Shown piece by piece: positions 47,798-57,363 of a DNA stretch of 64,000 bases; the first letter of the stretch is position 1; every line of letters starts with the position of its first letter. Both the position numbers and the translations under genes were made by a program. The notes beneath the pieces were generated by a model. It worked only from the letters and a program-made list of their open reading frames with translations. It did no database searches and had not been told where the DNA came from. The DNA is taken from positions 6,255,501-6,319,500 of the forward strand of contig JAGTPG010000002.1 in the NCBI GenBank assembly GCA_018195615.1, in the 5' to 3' direction. The stretch is from Streptomyces tuirus. GTDB taxonomy: Bacteria > Actinomycetota > Actinomycetes > Streptomycetales > Streptomycetaceae.

Positions 47798-48216
47798 TCA
47801 ACGTGTGAACTCCCCCTCGTCGCACCGACGTGGGCCTCCGGAGCTGCTGGACCGGGTGGCTGGCCGCGGAGTGTCGCGCGGGTAGCGGTCGTCAGCACCC
47901 CCGGGCGGCGACGAGAGGAAGGCGTCCGCCTCGTCCCGTACGTGGCGTGGGAGATCGACCGGCGTCCTGAAGGCCGTCTTCAGCTCGCGGGCCAGGTCCG
48001 GGAACTGAGCAGGTCGTCGTACGAGCCGCCGGCGGCCTGCGCGGGCGCGGTGTCCCCCAGGATCCGGACCGCGAGCGGGAGCAGCCAGGGCCCGACGTCC
48101 TGGGTGATCAGCCGGGCCAGATCGTCGGGCCGGAGGACACCGACCGGACGACGGCGCAGCTCGTGCACCGCCTTGACCAAGGAGGTCGTGTCCTGCGGCG
48201 GCCATGTTGCTAACAT
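47798..48216 (-). CDS. CdiI-like immunity protein (one frame break)
   Basis: A 139-residue protein resembling contact-dependent growth inhibition immunity proteins (CdiI_2 type): TTSLVKAVHELRRRPVGVLR, DDLARLITQDVGPWLLPLAV, RILGDTAPAQ, GSYDDLLSS-PDLARELKTAF. One base is missing at GGG 48000-48002 (plus strand; should be G4). No cognate toxin gene is adjacent, so it looks like an orphan immunity gene. Codon 2 is TTA, the leucine codon that in Streptomyces depends on the bldA tRNA. Its start lies in an operator-like repeat region shared with the divergent ATPase gene. Confidence 0.7.
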
Positions 48217-48240
48217 TGGCGTTACTAACGCTGCTGTTAG
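48206..48240. promoter_or_regulatory. Repeat-rich divergent operator
   Basis: GTTGCTAAC (48206-48214) and GTTACTAAC (48221-48229) are near-identical direct repeats, and CTAAC (48225-48229) with GTTAG (48236-48240) forms an inverted repeat. They overlap the start codon of the CdiI-like gene and lie 24 bp before the ATPase gene. This AT-rich patch should hold both promoters and a repressor site. Confidence 0.55.
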
Positions 48241-48263
48241 TGCCCTGCTCGGAAGGTCGGGTC

Positions 48264-49681
48264 ATGGTGAATTTCGTCGGTCGCCGACAAGAGCTGGCGG
48301 CGTTGGAGCGCGAGCTGCAGAAGGTCGCTGCGGGGGCCGGGGGAGAGCGGCCGGGCCGGTGCGTGATGCTGCGTGGGCGGCGCCGGGTGGGCAAGTCGCG
48401 GCTGGTCGAGCGGTTCGTCGAGCGCTCGGGGGTGCCGTTCTTGTTCTTTGCCGCCACCGGCGCGTCCCCCGGGAATGATCTGGCGCGGCTGGCCCGGGAC
48501 GCCCAGGCGTCGACGCTGCCGCTGGCGCGGCTGGTGGCCGCCGCGCGGCCGGAGAGCTGGGACGCGGCATTCGATGTGCTGGCCGCGGCGCTGCCCGCCG
48601 ACCGGGCGAGTGTGCTGGTCATCGACGAGGTGCCGTACCTGGTGGATGCCGACGGCGCCTTCGAGGGGATGCTGCAGCGGGCCTGGGACCGGGTACTGGA
48701 GACCAAGCCCGTACTGCTGGTCCTCATCGGCTCGGACCTGTCGATGATGGAGGCGCTGAACACCTACGGACGCCCCTTCCACCAGCGCGGCCGCGAGATG
48801 GTGCTCGGACCGCTGAACCCCGCCGAGGTCGGGCGGATGCTGGGGCTGGAACCGGCCGAAGCCTTCGACGCCGCGCTGGTCACCGGCGGCCTGCCGCTGA
48901 TCTGCGCGGAATGGCCGCATGGCGCGGGGCTGTGGGACTTTCTCGACGAGGCACTGAACGATCCGGTCTCGGCACTGCTGGTGTCGGCCGAGCGCTCGCT
49001 GGCCGCGGAGTTCCCGCCGCAGGCCCAGGCCCGTACGGTGCTGGCGGCGATCGGCAGTGGCGAGCGGACCTTCACCAACATCGCCCGCGCGGCCGGGGGA
49101 TCGGGGCCACACCACTGCAGCGCGCGCTGGAGCTGCTCACGGAGAAGCGGATCGTCGCCGCGGAGCTGCCCGTGTCCCCGCGGCCGTCGAAGGACCGACG
49201 CTACCGGGTGGCGGACCCCTACCTGCGGTTCTGGCTGCACCTTCTGGGCCCCTCCATGGAGGAGGTCGAGCGGGGACGGGGCGATCTGACCCTGGCACGC
49301 ATCCGGGAGAACTGGACCAGCTGGCGCGGCCGGGCCGTCGAGCCGATCGTCCGCGAGGCACTCGCCCGGATGCTTCCCGACGACCGGCTGCCCGCGGCTC
49401 CCGCGGTGGGCGGTTACTGGACGCGCACCAACGACGTCGAGATCGACATCGTCGGCGCGGACCGTGCCCCCATCGCCAAGGAGCTGCTGTTCGTCGGTTC
49501 CGTGAAGTGGCTGGAGCGATCGCCCTTCGACCGGCACGACCTGGCAGCTCTGCACCGCCACCGCGCCGCACTCACCGCCGAACCCGTCCCGGTCGTGGCG
49601 GTCTCGCGCAGTGGAGTCGACTGTCCGGGACTCGATGCCGCCTATGGCCCTGACGATCTGCTGAGCGCATGGCCGCTGTGA
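48264..49681 (+). CDS. AAA ATPase with DUF234 domain (one frame break)
   Basis: A 472-residue archaeal-type AAA ATPase. Walker A is LRGRRRVGKSRLVERF; Walker B is VLVIDEVPYLVD. The C-terminal DUF234 domain begins near DRRYRVADPYLRFWLHLL and contains DVEIDIVG and LLFVGSVKW, compatible with a PD-(D/E)xK nuclease-like core. The frame breaks at G5 (49095-49099), which should be G6 (ARAAGGIGATPLQRAL). Role unknown. ATG 48264 follows GGAAGG. Divergent from the CdiI-like gene with only 47 bp between starts. Confidence 0.85.
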
Positions 49682-49834
49682 GCTCGGCGTCGTCGAGAGC
49701 ATGGTTGAGGGCGGCAAGCGCAACGGCTGACGCACCCGTGCTCGGTCGGTGCGAGGCACCGGCTTCCGCCCCGACCGAGCGATGTGGTCCGCGCCGTACG
49801 CCGTCTCCGCCTGGCGCGCGTCGGTCTTCGGCTG

Positions 49835-49965
49835 TCAGCCGGCCGCCTGCGGGTACCAGCGCAGTTCGATCGTGTTGCCGTCGGGATCCTTGACGTAGAC
49901 CGACTGCGCCGAGCCGCGCGCCCCAGCGCGGGACGGGCCCTCGACGACGTCGAGCGTGCCGCCTG
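49835..49965 (-). pseudogene. Remnant of a glyoxalase/VOC-family protein (C-terminal part)
   Basis: The minus strand reads GGTLDVVEGPSRAGARG then SAQSVYVKDPDGNTIELRWY and a stop. This is the C-terminal module of vicinal oxygen chelate proteins, including the metal-ligand Glu in IELRWY. The N-terminal half is missing; upstream sequence belongs to another remnant. The gene is non-functional in this form. Confidence 0.75.
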
Positions 49966-50271
49966 AACGGCTTGCAGGACGAGATCGAGAGAGCGTTGTC
50001 GGCTCGTGGACTGCGCCGGCACCTGGCCGTGACACTGCCCCACTGGAGTGCCGCGGTGGATCTGCTCCCGGGCAGCGATCTCATCCTGACCGTCGCCGGC
50101 CGAGCGGTGGGCCCGCCGCGGCGGCACAGGACACTGAGGAGGTTCACACCGCTCTCGGAGCTTCCCCGATTCGCCTATCAGCAGGCGTGGCACATCCGGC
50201 GGATGAACGATCCGGCCCACACGTGGCCGCGCCAGGCTGTACTGACGTGCACTCAGCCCGGCAACTCATGA
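49966..50271 (+). pseudogene. Remnant of a LysR-type regulator (C-terminal part)
   Basis: The plus strand reads LQDEIERALSARGLRRHLAV, TLPHWSAAVDLLPGSDLILT, ELPRFAYQQAWHIRRMNDPA and stops at 50271. This is the end of a LysR ligand-binding domain. The DNA-binding N-terminus and about 200 residues are gone. It abuts the truncated VOC gene with opposite orientation, so a deletion probably joined the two. Confidence 0.72.
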
Positions 50272-50297
50272 GGCCTCCGCTCCGCTCCTGGCGGACA

Positions 50298-50729
50298 TCA
50301 TGCGCGGTCGGTGCGGCCGCCGTCGGCGGTGGCGAGGGCGGTGGCGTACTGCTCGTCGGTGACCGGCTCGAGCCAGGTCGTGCCGTCGCCGGTGCCGTCA
50401 CCGACGACCAGGGCCATGTGAGCCATGAGGTTGGTGTCGAGGGCGCCGTGCCAGTGCTCCTCGCCCGCCGGGCACTTGACGGTCTCCCCGGCGCTGACGC
50501 GGACGACGTTGCCGTCGCGGGTGCCGACCAGGCCGACGCCGTCGGTGATGTGCAGGACCTGGCCCAGGGCGTGGGAGTGCCAGTTGGTGCGGGCGCCGGG
50601 GGTGAAGCGCACCAGGGCGGCGGCCAGGCGGAGCGGCTCGGCGGGGGTCTCGATCATGTTGAGGTAGACGTCGCCGGTGAAACGCTCGGCCGGGGCCTTG
50701 AGGGTGGGGGTGCTGGTGACGTGTTCCAC
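50298..50729 (-). CDS. Cupin-domain protein
   Basis: A 143-residue cupin. Motif 1 is TNWHSHALGQVLHITDGVGL and motif 2 is CPAGEEHWHGA; together these provide three His and one Glu metal ligands. Such single-domain cupins include mandelonitrile-lyase-like and carboxymuconolactone-associated proteins. Start GTG 50729 (VEHVTSTPT) is chosen because AAGGA lies 9 nt upstream. It is divergent from the MmyB-type regulator, which probably controls it. Confidence 0.85.
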   Translation of the reverse strand: MEHVTSTPTLKAPAERFTGDVYLNMIETPAEPLRLAAALVRFTPGARTNWHSHALGQVLHITDGVGLVGTRDGNVVRVSAGETVKCPAGEEHWHGALDTNLMAHMALVVGDGTGDGTTWLEPVTDEQYATALATADGGRTDRA

Positions 50730-50933
50730 GAGGGGCGTTCCTTGTCGTACGTGGGATGGGACGAGGCGGAGCGGCGGGGGAGCGCGAGTCGCGGCGTGCC
50801 GTGACGCCGGTGCGGGCTCCATCCGCCCGCCGGTACCGAGGAAACCTCACCTCGACGGGGCGGAGAAGGGACTGTCGTCACAGGTACTGACAGGACCCCC
50901 CACTCGTGGACCGTCCGGCCTAGCCTGGAACGT

Positions 50934-51829
50934 GTGAGTACCGAGAGCGACGCCCGCGCCTTCCTGGCCTCCCGACGGGCCAGGCTCACCCCGCAGCAGG
51001 CCGGACTGCCCGCCTACGGCGGCAACCGGCGCGTGCCGGGACTGCGTCGTGAAGAGGTCGCCCTGCTCGCCGGTGTCAGCATCGACTACTACGTCCGCCT
51101 CGAACGCGGCCACCTCGCCGGCGCCTCGGAGGAGGTCCTCGACGCCGTCGCGAACGCCCTTCAGCTCGACGACGCCGAACGCGCCCACCTGTTCGACCTG
51201 GCCCGTGCCGCCGCCAAGCGCCCCGTCCGCCGCACCCGCCGGGCCCGCGGTCCGCTGCCGGACAGCGTCCTGCGCGTCCTGCGGTCGATGACCGACTCCC
51301 CGGCCTTCATCCGCAACGGCCGCCTGGACATCCTCGCCACCAACCATCTCGGCCGGGCCCTGTACTCCCCGCTGTTCCCCGACCGCACCACCGAGACGGT
51401 CAACATCGCCCGGTTCCAGTTCCTCGACCCCGCGGACGCGACTTCTTCCCCGACTGGGACGTGTCCCTGAACACCACCGTGTCCCTGCTGCGCACCGAGG
51501 CCGGACGCGCCCCCCACGACTCCGAGCTGACCGGACTGATCGGCGAACTCGTCACCCGCAGCGAGGAGTTCCGCACCGCCTGGGCCAAGCACAATGTGCG
51601 CCTGCACCACACCGGTCGCAAGTCCTTCCGCCACCCCGCCGTCGGCGTCCTCACCCTCGACTTCGACGCCATGGAACTGCCCGCCCGGCCCGGCCTCACC
51701 CTCACCGCCTACAGCGCCGCACCCGGCACGCCCGACCACGACGCCCTCCGGCTCCTCGCCACCTGGACCGCCACCGCGCAGGCCCGGCGGACCGGTGATC
51801 CCGCCCCCTCCGACCAGCAGGAAGGCTGA
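50934..51829 (+). CDS. XRE/MmyB-type transcriptional regulator (one frame break)
   Basis: A 298-residue regulator. The N-terminal HTH has the typical GNRRVPGLRREEVALLAGVS and DYYVRLERGHLAGAS; the C-terminal MmyB-like ligand-binding domain contains FIRNGRLDILATNHLGRALY, VSLLRTEAGRAP and HNVRLHHTGRKSFRHPAVG. Frame is lost around 51433-51441 (FLDPADA to DFFPDWD), by one base. GTG 50934 has TAGCCT 7 nt upstream, so it may be leaderless. It likely regulates the divergent cupin gene. Confidence 0.85.
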
Positions 51830-51907
51830 ACGCCGAGTCACGTCCTCACACGGGCGCCCTCCGGGGCCGGGGGCCGGACCGGCGGCGGCCCGGCCCCCTC
51901 GTCCCCG

Positions 51908-53488
51908 TCAGAACTGGAGCGCCCAGGCGTCGATGCGCCCGGTGTCGAACCGGGCGTTGTCGCTCACCCGGAGTTTCCACGTGCCGTTCGCCGCCTCGGA
52001 GGAGGCGTTCACGCTGTACGTGGTGTCGATGTTGTCGGCGCTGCCGCCGGTGCCGTACGACTTCAGCGTGTACGCCGTGCCGTCGGGGGCGATCAGCTGG
52101 ACCTGGAGGTCACCGATGTAGGTGTGGACGATGTGCACCTCGACGGCCAGGGCCGAGGGAGCGTTGCCCGAGACGCCGGAGACCGTCACCGGGGACTCGG
52201 CGGTGGCGTTGTCGGCGATGGCCTGGTCGGCGGTGTTCTCGAAGCGCGGGCCGGGCGGGGTGGTCGTACCGCCGCCGACGTTGAGGAGCCGGTTGGGTGA
52301 GCCGCTGCCGGGGCTGGTGACGACGCCGGTGGTGGCGGCGGCCGTCAGCGCGGCGGAGACCTGCGCGGGCGTGGCCGCGGGGTTGGCGGCCAGGTGCAGG
52401 GCGGCGGCTCCGGCGACGTGCGGGCTCGCCATCGACGTACCGGAGATGGTGTTGGTCGCCGAGTCGCTCGAGCTCCACGCCGAGGTGATGGACGAGCCCG
52501 GGGCGAACAGGTCCAGGACCGAACCGTAGTTGGAGTAGCTTGCCTTCGCGTCGCTCGATGTCGTCGCACCGACCGTGACGGCCTCGGTGACCCGGGCCGG
52601 GGACCGCGTGGAGGCGTTGGTGGACTCGTTGCCGGCCGCGACCACGAAAGTGACGCCGGAGGTGATGGCGTTGCGCACGGCGGTGTCGATGGCCGTGTCC
52701 GCGGGACCGCCGAGGGACATGTTGGCGACGGCCGGCTTGACCGCGTTCCGCGCGACCCAGTCGATGCCGGCGACGACCTGGGCGGTGGTGCCCTGGCCGG
52801 AGTTGTTCAGCACGCGGACGCCGACGACCTTGGCCTTCTTGGCGACGCCGTACGCGCTGCCGGCGACCGTGCCGGCGACGTGCGTGCCATGGCCGTGGCC
52901 GTCCTGCGCGGTGTTGTCGTTGTCGACGGCGTCGTAGCCGTAGGACGCGCGCCCGCCGAAGTCGCCGTGCGTGATGCGGACACCGGTGTCGATGACGTAC
53001 GCGGTGACGCCCTCACCCGCCGAGTCCGGGTAGGTGTACGAGCTGTTCAGCGGCAGGTTCTTCTGGTCGATGCGGTCCAGGCCCCAGGAGGGCGGGCTGG
53101 GCTGCGTCCCGGTGATGGAGAACGTCCGGTTCTGGACGACGGAGGCGATGGCCGGGTCGGCGGCGAGACGTTTCGCCTCGGACTCGGAGGCCTCGACCTC
53201 GTAGCCGTTCAGGGCCTTGGTGTAGGTCCGCTCGATGTCGGCGCCGTACTTGCGCGCGAGCGCGCGGCCCTCGGCGGAACCGGCCTTCTCGGTCTTCAGG
53301 GTCACGATGTAGCTGTCGGCGACGGCGTTCGCGGCGCCCTCGTACTGGATGCGCCCTTCGGCGGCGGTCGGCGCCGCGCCGGCGGGGAGGGCGGAGACCA
53401 GGCTCGCGACGAGCGCCGCGGTGGCCGTCGCGCCGAGCGCGGCCAGTCTTCGCCGGGAGGATCTGTGGGGAGTACGCATCACTGCCAT
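51908..53488 (-). CDS. Secreted subtilisin-like serine protease (S8)
   Basis: A 526-residue preproprotease. Signal peptide (residues 1-38, RRRLAALGATATAALVASL), an I9 propeptide (about 55-125), then the catalytic domain with Asp167 in VIDTGVRITHGDFGG, His203 in HGHGTHVAG, oxyanion Asn287 in AAGNES and Ser352 in GTSMASPHVAG. A C-terminal P/proprotein-convertase-like domain (about 410-526, VHIVHTYIGDLQVQLIAP) follows. ATG 53488 is chosen because AGGAGG lies 10 nt upstream. A serpin gene precedes it on the same strand. Confidence 0.93.
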   Translation of the reverse strand: MAVMRTPHRSSRRRLAALGATATAALVASLVSALPAGAAPTAAEGRIQYEGAANAVADSYIVTLKTEKAGSAEGRALARKYGADIERTYTKALNGYEVEASESEAKRLAADPAIASVVQNRTFSITGTQPSPPSWGLDRIDQKNLPLNSSYTYPDSAGEGVTAYVIDTGVRITHGDFGGRASYGYDAVDNDNTAQDGHGHGTHVAGTVAGSAYGVAKKAKVVGVRVLNNSGQGTTAQVVAGIDWVARNAVKPAVANMSLGGPADTAIDTAVRNAITSGVTFVVAAGNESTNASTRSPARVTEAVTVGATTSSDAKASYSNYGSVLDLFAPGSSITSAWSSSDSATNTISGTSMASPHVAGAAALHLAANPAATPAQVSAALTAAATTGVVTSPGSGSPNRLLNVGGGTTTPPGPRFENTADQAIADNATAESPVTVSGVSGNAPSALAVEVHIVHTYIGDLQVQLIAPDGTAYTLKSYGTGGSADNIDTTYSVNASSEAANGTWKLRVSDNARFDTGRIDAWALQF

Positions 53489-53566
53489 CTGAGGGGTCCT
53501 CCTCAATCGGTGGTGCGCTGTGGGGTGTGGTGCACGCCCGGTGGAGCACCCGGAGTCATGGTCATG

Positions 53567-54906
53567 TCAACCGCAGCCGCTGGGTGACTCCTGTGCGTCA
53601 GCCGAAAGATTGAGGCCTCCACAGGAATTGCACAAGGGTTCCTGCACGGACCTGCGGGGTCCGGTTGCCGGTGGCGTACTGCCAGGCGCCGGCCGGCAGT
53701 CTCCCGACACGTCCAGTGCGTACGCGTCGGCGTCCTCCGGAAAGGGCTCGGGGTCGGTGATCCAACCCGTCGCCAGGAGGAGGGCCGTCTCACGGTGGAC
53801 CGCCAGGAAGCCGAAGGGGCGGTCGAAGACGGCGTAGGCGCGGGTCGTCTCGTGCTGCGGCTCGGGCCGGTCCTCCCAGCCCAGCCACACCGCCTCCATC
53901 AGGGTCACGGCCGCCGCCCGGAACCCCTCGGCACTGAACGTCGCCGTCGCCGACTGCCGGCCGGACGCCAGTCCGAGCGGCGCGGCGCTGATGCCCGGGA
54001 AGTGGCCCGGGGTGCCGTCTGCGGCCGTGGCCAGGCCGAACGACTCCGCGTCCGCCAGCAGATCGTGACCGGCGGTCAGGGTGAACTCGACGGTGCTCAG
54101 CGTCAGGGCCGGCGGCTCGGGACGCAGGGTGCGCAGCCTCTCCAGCCGCAGCCCGGGCCCCGCCAGGCCGTACGGCAGCCGGCTCCCGGGGACGGCCGGC
54201 AGCACACCCGAGACCACGTCGACGCCCGCGACGAGCACCTCCCCGGGCGTCAACTCCGCGTGGCCCAGCAGCAAAAGGACATCGAGCCCGTTCGTGCCGC
54301 GCACCGTGGCCACGGTCACCGCCCCGCCCGGCACCCGCGCCACCGCCACGGCGTCCAGACCGTCGTGGGTACGGGTGAGCCCGGCCCGGTCGTGGCCGTG
54401 CCACGGCATGAGGTCGCCCTTGAACGGCACCTCCCAGTCCGTCCGCAGGGCCAGCGCCGTCGCCAGCGCCAGGGGCGTGTCCGGCAGGAGCGCCGCCGGC
54501 ATCCGTTCGATGACTCCGCCCGTCCGCCGCGAGGCCCAGGCGTCCAGGGCCCGCCCGTCGGCCACCGGTTCCCCCGTGAGTACCCGAGCGCCTCCACGGG
54601 CAGCCCCGCGGCCCACCTCTCGCGCAGTTCCACGGTCCGTGCGGTCCACAACCCCAGCGCGGACTCCAGGCCGTCGACCTCCGCCAGCAGCGCCAGCAAC
54701 TCCCGCCCCGCCGCGCCCGCCCGGTCCGCAGGCAGGCCGAGTGCCGCCGCCAGTTCCTCGCGTGCCCGGCCCGCCGCCCCGTCGGCGAGGAGGGCGAGCA
54801 GCGGCCACACGCCCGCCGCCGAGAACACCGTGCCCTCCCGAACCCCCGACGCCCACCGGGCCGTCAGGGCGTTCGCCGCCCGTATCGCCGTGTTTGTCGC
54901 CCGCAT
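53567..54906 (-). CDS. Serpin-family protein (one frame break)
   Basis: A 446-residue serpin-like protein. N-terminal helices (RAANALTARWASG; VWPLLALLADGAAGRAREEL), the DAWASRRTGGVIERMPAAL strand region, TALALRTDWEVPFKG, and the C-terminal hinge (TFSAEGFRAAAVTLMEAVWL) and FDRPFGFLAVHRETALLLA. Frame breaks at CCC 54583-54585 (plus strand; should be C4; EALGVLTGEP). No signal peptide is visible. It lies upstream of the subtilisin, so it may protect the cell from that protease. The last 45 residues look unlike a serpin and may be read-through. Confidence 0.82.
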
Positions 54907-54988
54907 TCCGCCCCCGTGACTCCGCCGCTTACGATGCGCCCAGCCGTACGACGATCCCGCCCGCCGCCCAGCCAGGAGCACCGTACCC

Positions 54989-56118
54989 GTGTCGATACCC
55001 CCGCCCCCTGGGAACCCGCAGCCCCAGGACCCGTACGGCCCGCCCCCTGCCAACTGGCCCCAGCAGTACGGCCCGTACGGGCGCCCGTACGGCACCCCGG
55101 TCTCCGTCAACGCGCTCGCCGTCGCCGCGCTCGCGCTGGGGGTGCTCTGCTTCCTGCCCGCCGCCGGGCTGGTGCTGGGACTCATCGCGCTGCGGCAGAT
55201 CAGACGGAACGGGCAGAGCGGCCGGGGGATGGCCATCGCCGGGTCCGTACTGTCGTCCGTCGGGCTCGTGCTGTGGGCGGTGACGCTGTCCACGGGCGTC
55301 GCGTCCGAGGCCTGGGAGGGGTTCAAGGACGGCGCGCAGGGCAACGAGAGCCTGTCGCTGAAGAAGGGCGACTGTTTCGACGCGCCCGGTGGTCTGGAGG
55401 GCGACACCTACGACGTCGACCGGGTGTCCTGCGCGGGCCGGCATGACGGGGAGGTGTTCGCGGTCGTCACGCTGCCGGGCGGTGCCTTCCCGGGGACGCG
55501 AAGGTCACCGACATCGCCGACGAGAGGTGCTACGCGCTCCAGGACCGGTACGCCATGGACTCCTGGGCGATGCCGGGCGACGTGGACGTGTACTACCTCA
55601 TGCCGTCCCGGGAGAGCTGGCGCTACGGCGACCGCGCGATCACCTGCATCTTCGGCAACACCGACGAGAAGGCCGGGCTGACCGGCTCACTGCGCGGCGA
55701 CCCCACGACGCTCGACACCGACCAGGTCGTCTTCCTCTCGGCGGCCAACGCCGTCGACGCCGCGCTGTACGAGGAGCCCGAGGACACCCCCGAGGACGAC
55801 CTCGCCGGCCACCGGGCCTGGGCCACGCGGATGCGCGCCGTGCTCGGCGGGCAGGCCGGGGCGCTGCGCGCGCACTCCTGGCCGTCGGACGCCAGGAAGC
55901 CCCTCGCCGACCTGGCCGCGGACATGGAGGACGCCCGGGAGGAGTGGGCGAAGGCCGCCGACGCCACCGACGCGGACACGTACTACACGCACTACGACAA
56001 GGCGTACGCCCACGTCGACGGCCCGGCGACCGTCACCGCGCGCAAGGCCCTCGGTCTGGCCGCCGCCCCGCCGTCGTACGGGGAGCGCGAGGGCGGGGAC
56101 TCCGAAGCCGAGGTGTGA
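54989..56118 (+). CDS. DUF4190/septum-formation-type membrane protein (one frame break)
   Basis: A 376-residue protein. A Pro/Gln/Tyr-rich N-terminus (to residue 35) precedes two membrane helices of a DUF4190 module (LAVAALALGVLCFLPAAGLV; MAIAGSVLSSVGLVLWAV) and an extracytoplasmic domain with paired cysteines (KKGDCFDAPGG, DRVSCAGRHDGEVFAVV, RAITCIFGN) typical of the Septum_form family. Frame breaks at G4 (55492-55495), which should be G5 (GAFPGDAKVTD). GTG 54989 follows AGGAGC. Confidence 0.82.
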
Positions 56119-56173
56119 CGGCGGCTATAGCGGGGAGAAAGTGCCTGCGTAAAGCCCCCGGGGCCACCATGTC

Positions 56174-56228
56174 ATCACATCGAGTGATTCTCTGGCCTTT
56201 GCTTGCATGGCACAACCTACGGTTGCCA
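56174..56228. promoter_or_regulatory. Probable operator region upstream of the gntR gene
   Basis: Two inverted repeats: ATCAC-N5-GTGAT (56174-56188) and TGGCA-AACC-TAC-GGTTGCCA with one bulged base (56208-56228). They lie 40-90 bp before the GntR gene, so autoregulation is likely. Confidence 0.5.
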
Positions 56229-56265
56229 CGCTGTTGCTGTCTGTACAACCTGATGGGAGCGGCCA

Positions 56266-57018
56266 GTGACATTCGGTGAGCAGCCGGCGTACTTGCGTGT
56301 CGCGGGTGATCTCCGCAAGAAGATCGTCGACGGTCAGCTGCCACCCCACACCCGCCTCCCGTCCCAGGCGAGAATCCGTCAGGAGTACGGCGTCTCGGAC
56401 ACCGTCGCCCTGGAGGCCCGCAAGGTGCTCATGGCGGAGGGGCTGGTCGAGGGCCGCTCCGGCTCCGGGACCTATGTGCGCGAGCGGCCCGTGCCCCGGC
56501 GCATCTCCCGCTCCGGATACCGCCCGACGGGCGGGGCCACGCCGTTCCGCCAGGAGCAGGCCGAGGGCGAGGGGCGCGGCACCTGGGAGTCCAGCAGCGA
56601 GCAGGCCGAGGCGAGCGTCGCGGTCGCCGAGCGGCTGGGCATCGAGCCGGGGGACCGCGTGATGTGCACGAAGTACCTCTTCCGTGAGGGCGGCGAGGTG
56701 ATGATGATCTCCACGTCCTGGGAGCCGCTCGCTGTGACGGGCCGTACGCCGGTGATGCTGCCGGAGGAAGGGCCGCTCGGTGGCATGGGTGTCGTCGAGC
56801 GCATGCGGGCGATCGACGTGATCGTGGACAACGTCACCGAGGAGGTCGGTGCCCGGCCCGGTCTCGCCGAGGAGTTGCTCGTCCTGGGCGGCGTCCCCGG
56901 CCATGTGGTCCTGGTCGTCTCCCGCACGTTCTACGCCTCCGACCGCCCGGTCGAGACGGCCGATGTGGTCATCCCGGCCGATCGGTACCGGGTCGCCTAC
57001 CGCCTTCCGGTCAAGTAG
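56266..57018 (+). CDS. GntR family regulator with UTRA domain
   Basis: A 250-residue HutC-type regulator. The N-terminal winged helix is YLRVAGDLRKKIVDGQLPPH, RLPSQARIRQEYGVSD and EGRSGSGTYVRER; the UTRA ligand-binding domain covers about 90-245 (ERLGIEPGDRVMCTKYLFRE, VVLVVSRTFYASDRPVE). The ligand is unknown. GTG 56266 is used. No metabolic genes are attached, and two inverted repeats upstream suggest self-control. Confidence 0.9.
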   Translation: MTFGEQPAYLRVAGDLRKKIVDGQLPPHTRLPSQARIRQEYGVSDTVALEARKVLMAEGLVEGRSGSGTYVRERPVPRRISRSGYRPTGGATPFRQEQAEGEGRGTWESSSEQAEASVAVAERLGIEPGDRVMCTKYLFREGGEVMMISTSWEPLAVTGRTPVMLPEEGPLGGMGVVERMRAIDVIVDNVTEEVGARPGLAEELLVLGGVPGHVVLVVSRTFYASDRPVETADVVIPADRYRVAYRLPVK

Positions 57019-57291
57019 CGAACACTCTCATCAGTCTCGCAGTGCGCTCCCCGTGCGCCCCGCTCACGCCGTCGTCGTGACGGCCGTCACGCGGCGGGGC
57101 GGTCCGCGGACCGCGGCAGGGTGTTGTTTTCCCAGGTCGGCAGAGGCGTCCGCGGTATGCCTCCGGCCGGATGCGCCGGGGTACGCGGACGGCGCGTTCC
57201 TTGGCGTGCGCCCCCTGTGTTCTGGCTGGTTGCGTACCTCTTGGTGAAAAGTCGTATTCGCTGCGTGAAGGTTAGGCGTACGCTCGGGCAT
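57019..57291. other. Intergenic upstream of the leader peptide
   Basis: No gene is seen. The right end has TACGCT at 57279-57284, seven nt before the ATG of the short leader ORF. Confidence 0.4.
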
Positions 57292-57363
57292 ATGCGCATT
57301 GCGGTTTCCTTATCGGGTGGGGCACGGCACAGGCCGCGGGTGGGAAGTGGAGGGGCGCGATGA
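57292..57363 (+). CDS. Candidate 23-residue leader peptide with a TTA codon
   Basis: ATG 57292 opens a 23-codon frame (starting MRIAVSLSGG) whose TGA at 57361-57363 overlaps the ATG of the SPOR-like gene as ATGA. Codon 7 is TTA, rare in Streptomyces and dependent on the bldA tRNA. TACGCT lies 7 nt upstream, so it would be leaderless. Translation through it could couple the downstream gene to bldA. Coding status is inferred from this arrangement only. Confidence 0.4.
   Translation: MRIAVSLSGGARHRPRVGSGGAR

Noticed and set aside
47660..47800. Attachment site or tRNA remnant after the SNF2 gene
   Set aside because: No cloverleaf or flanking direct repeat could be drawn; only a terminator hairpin is supported.
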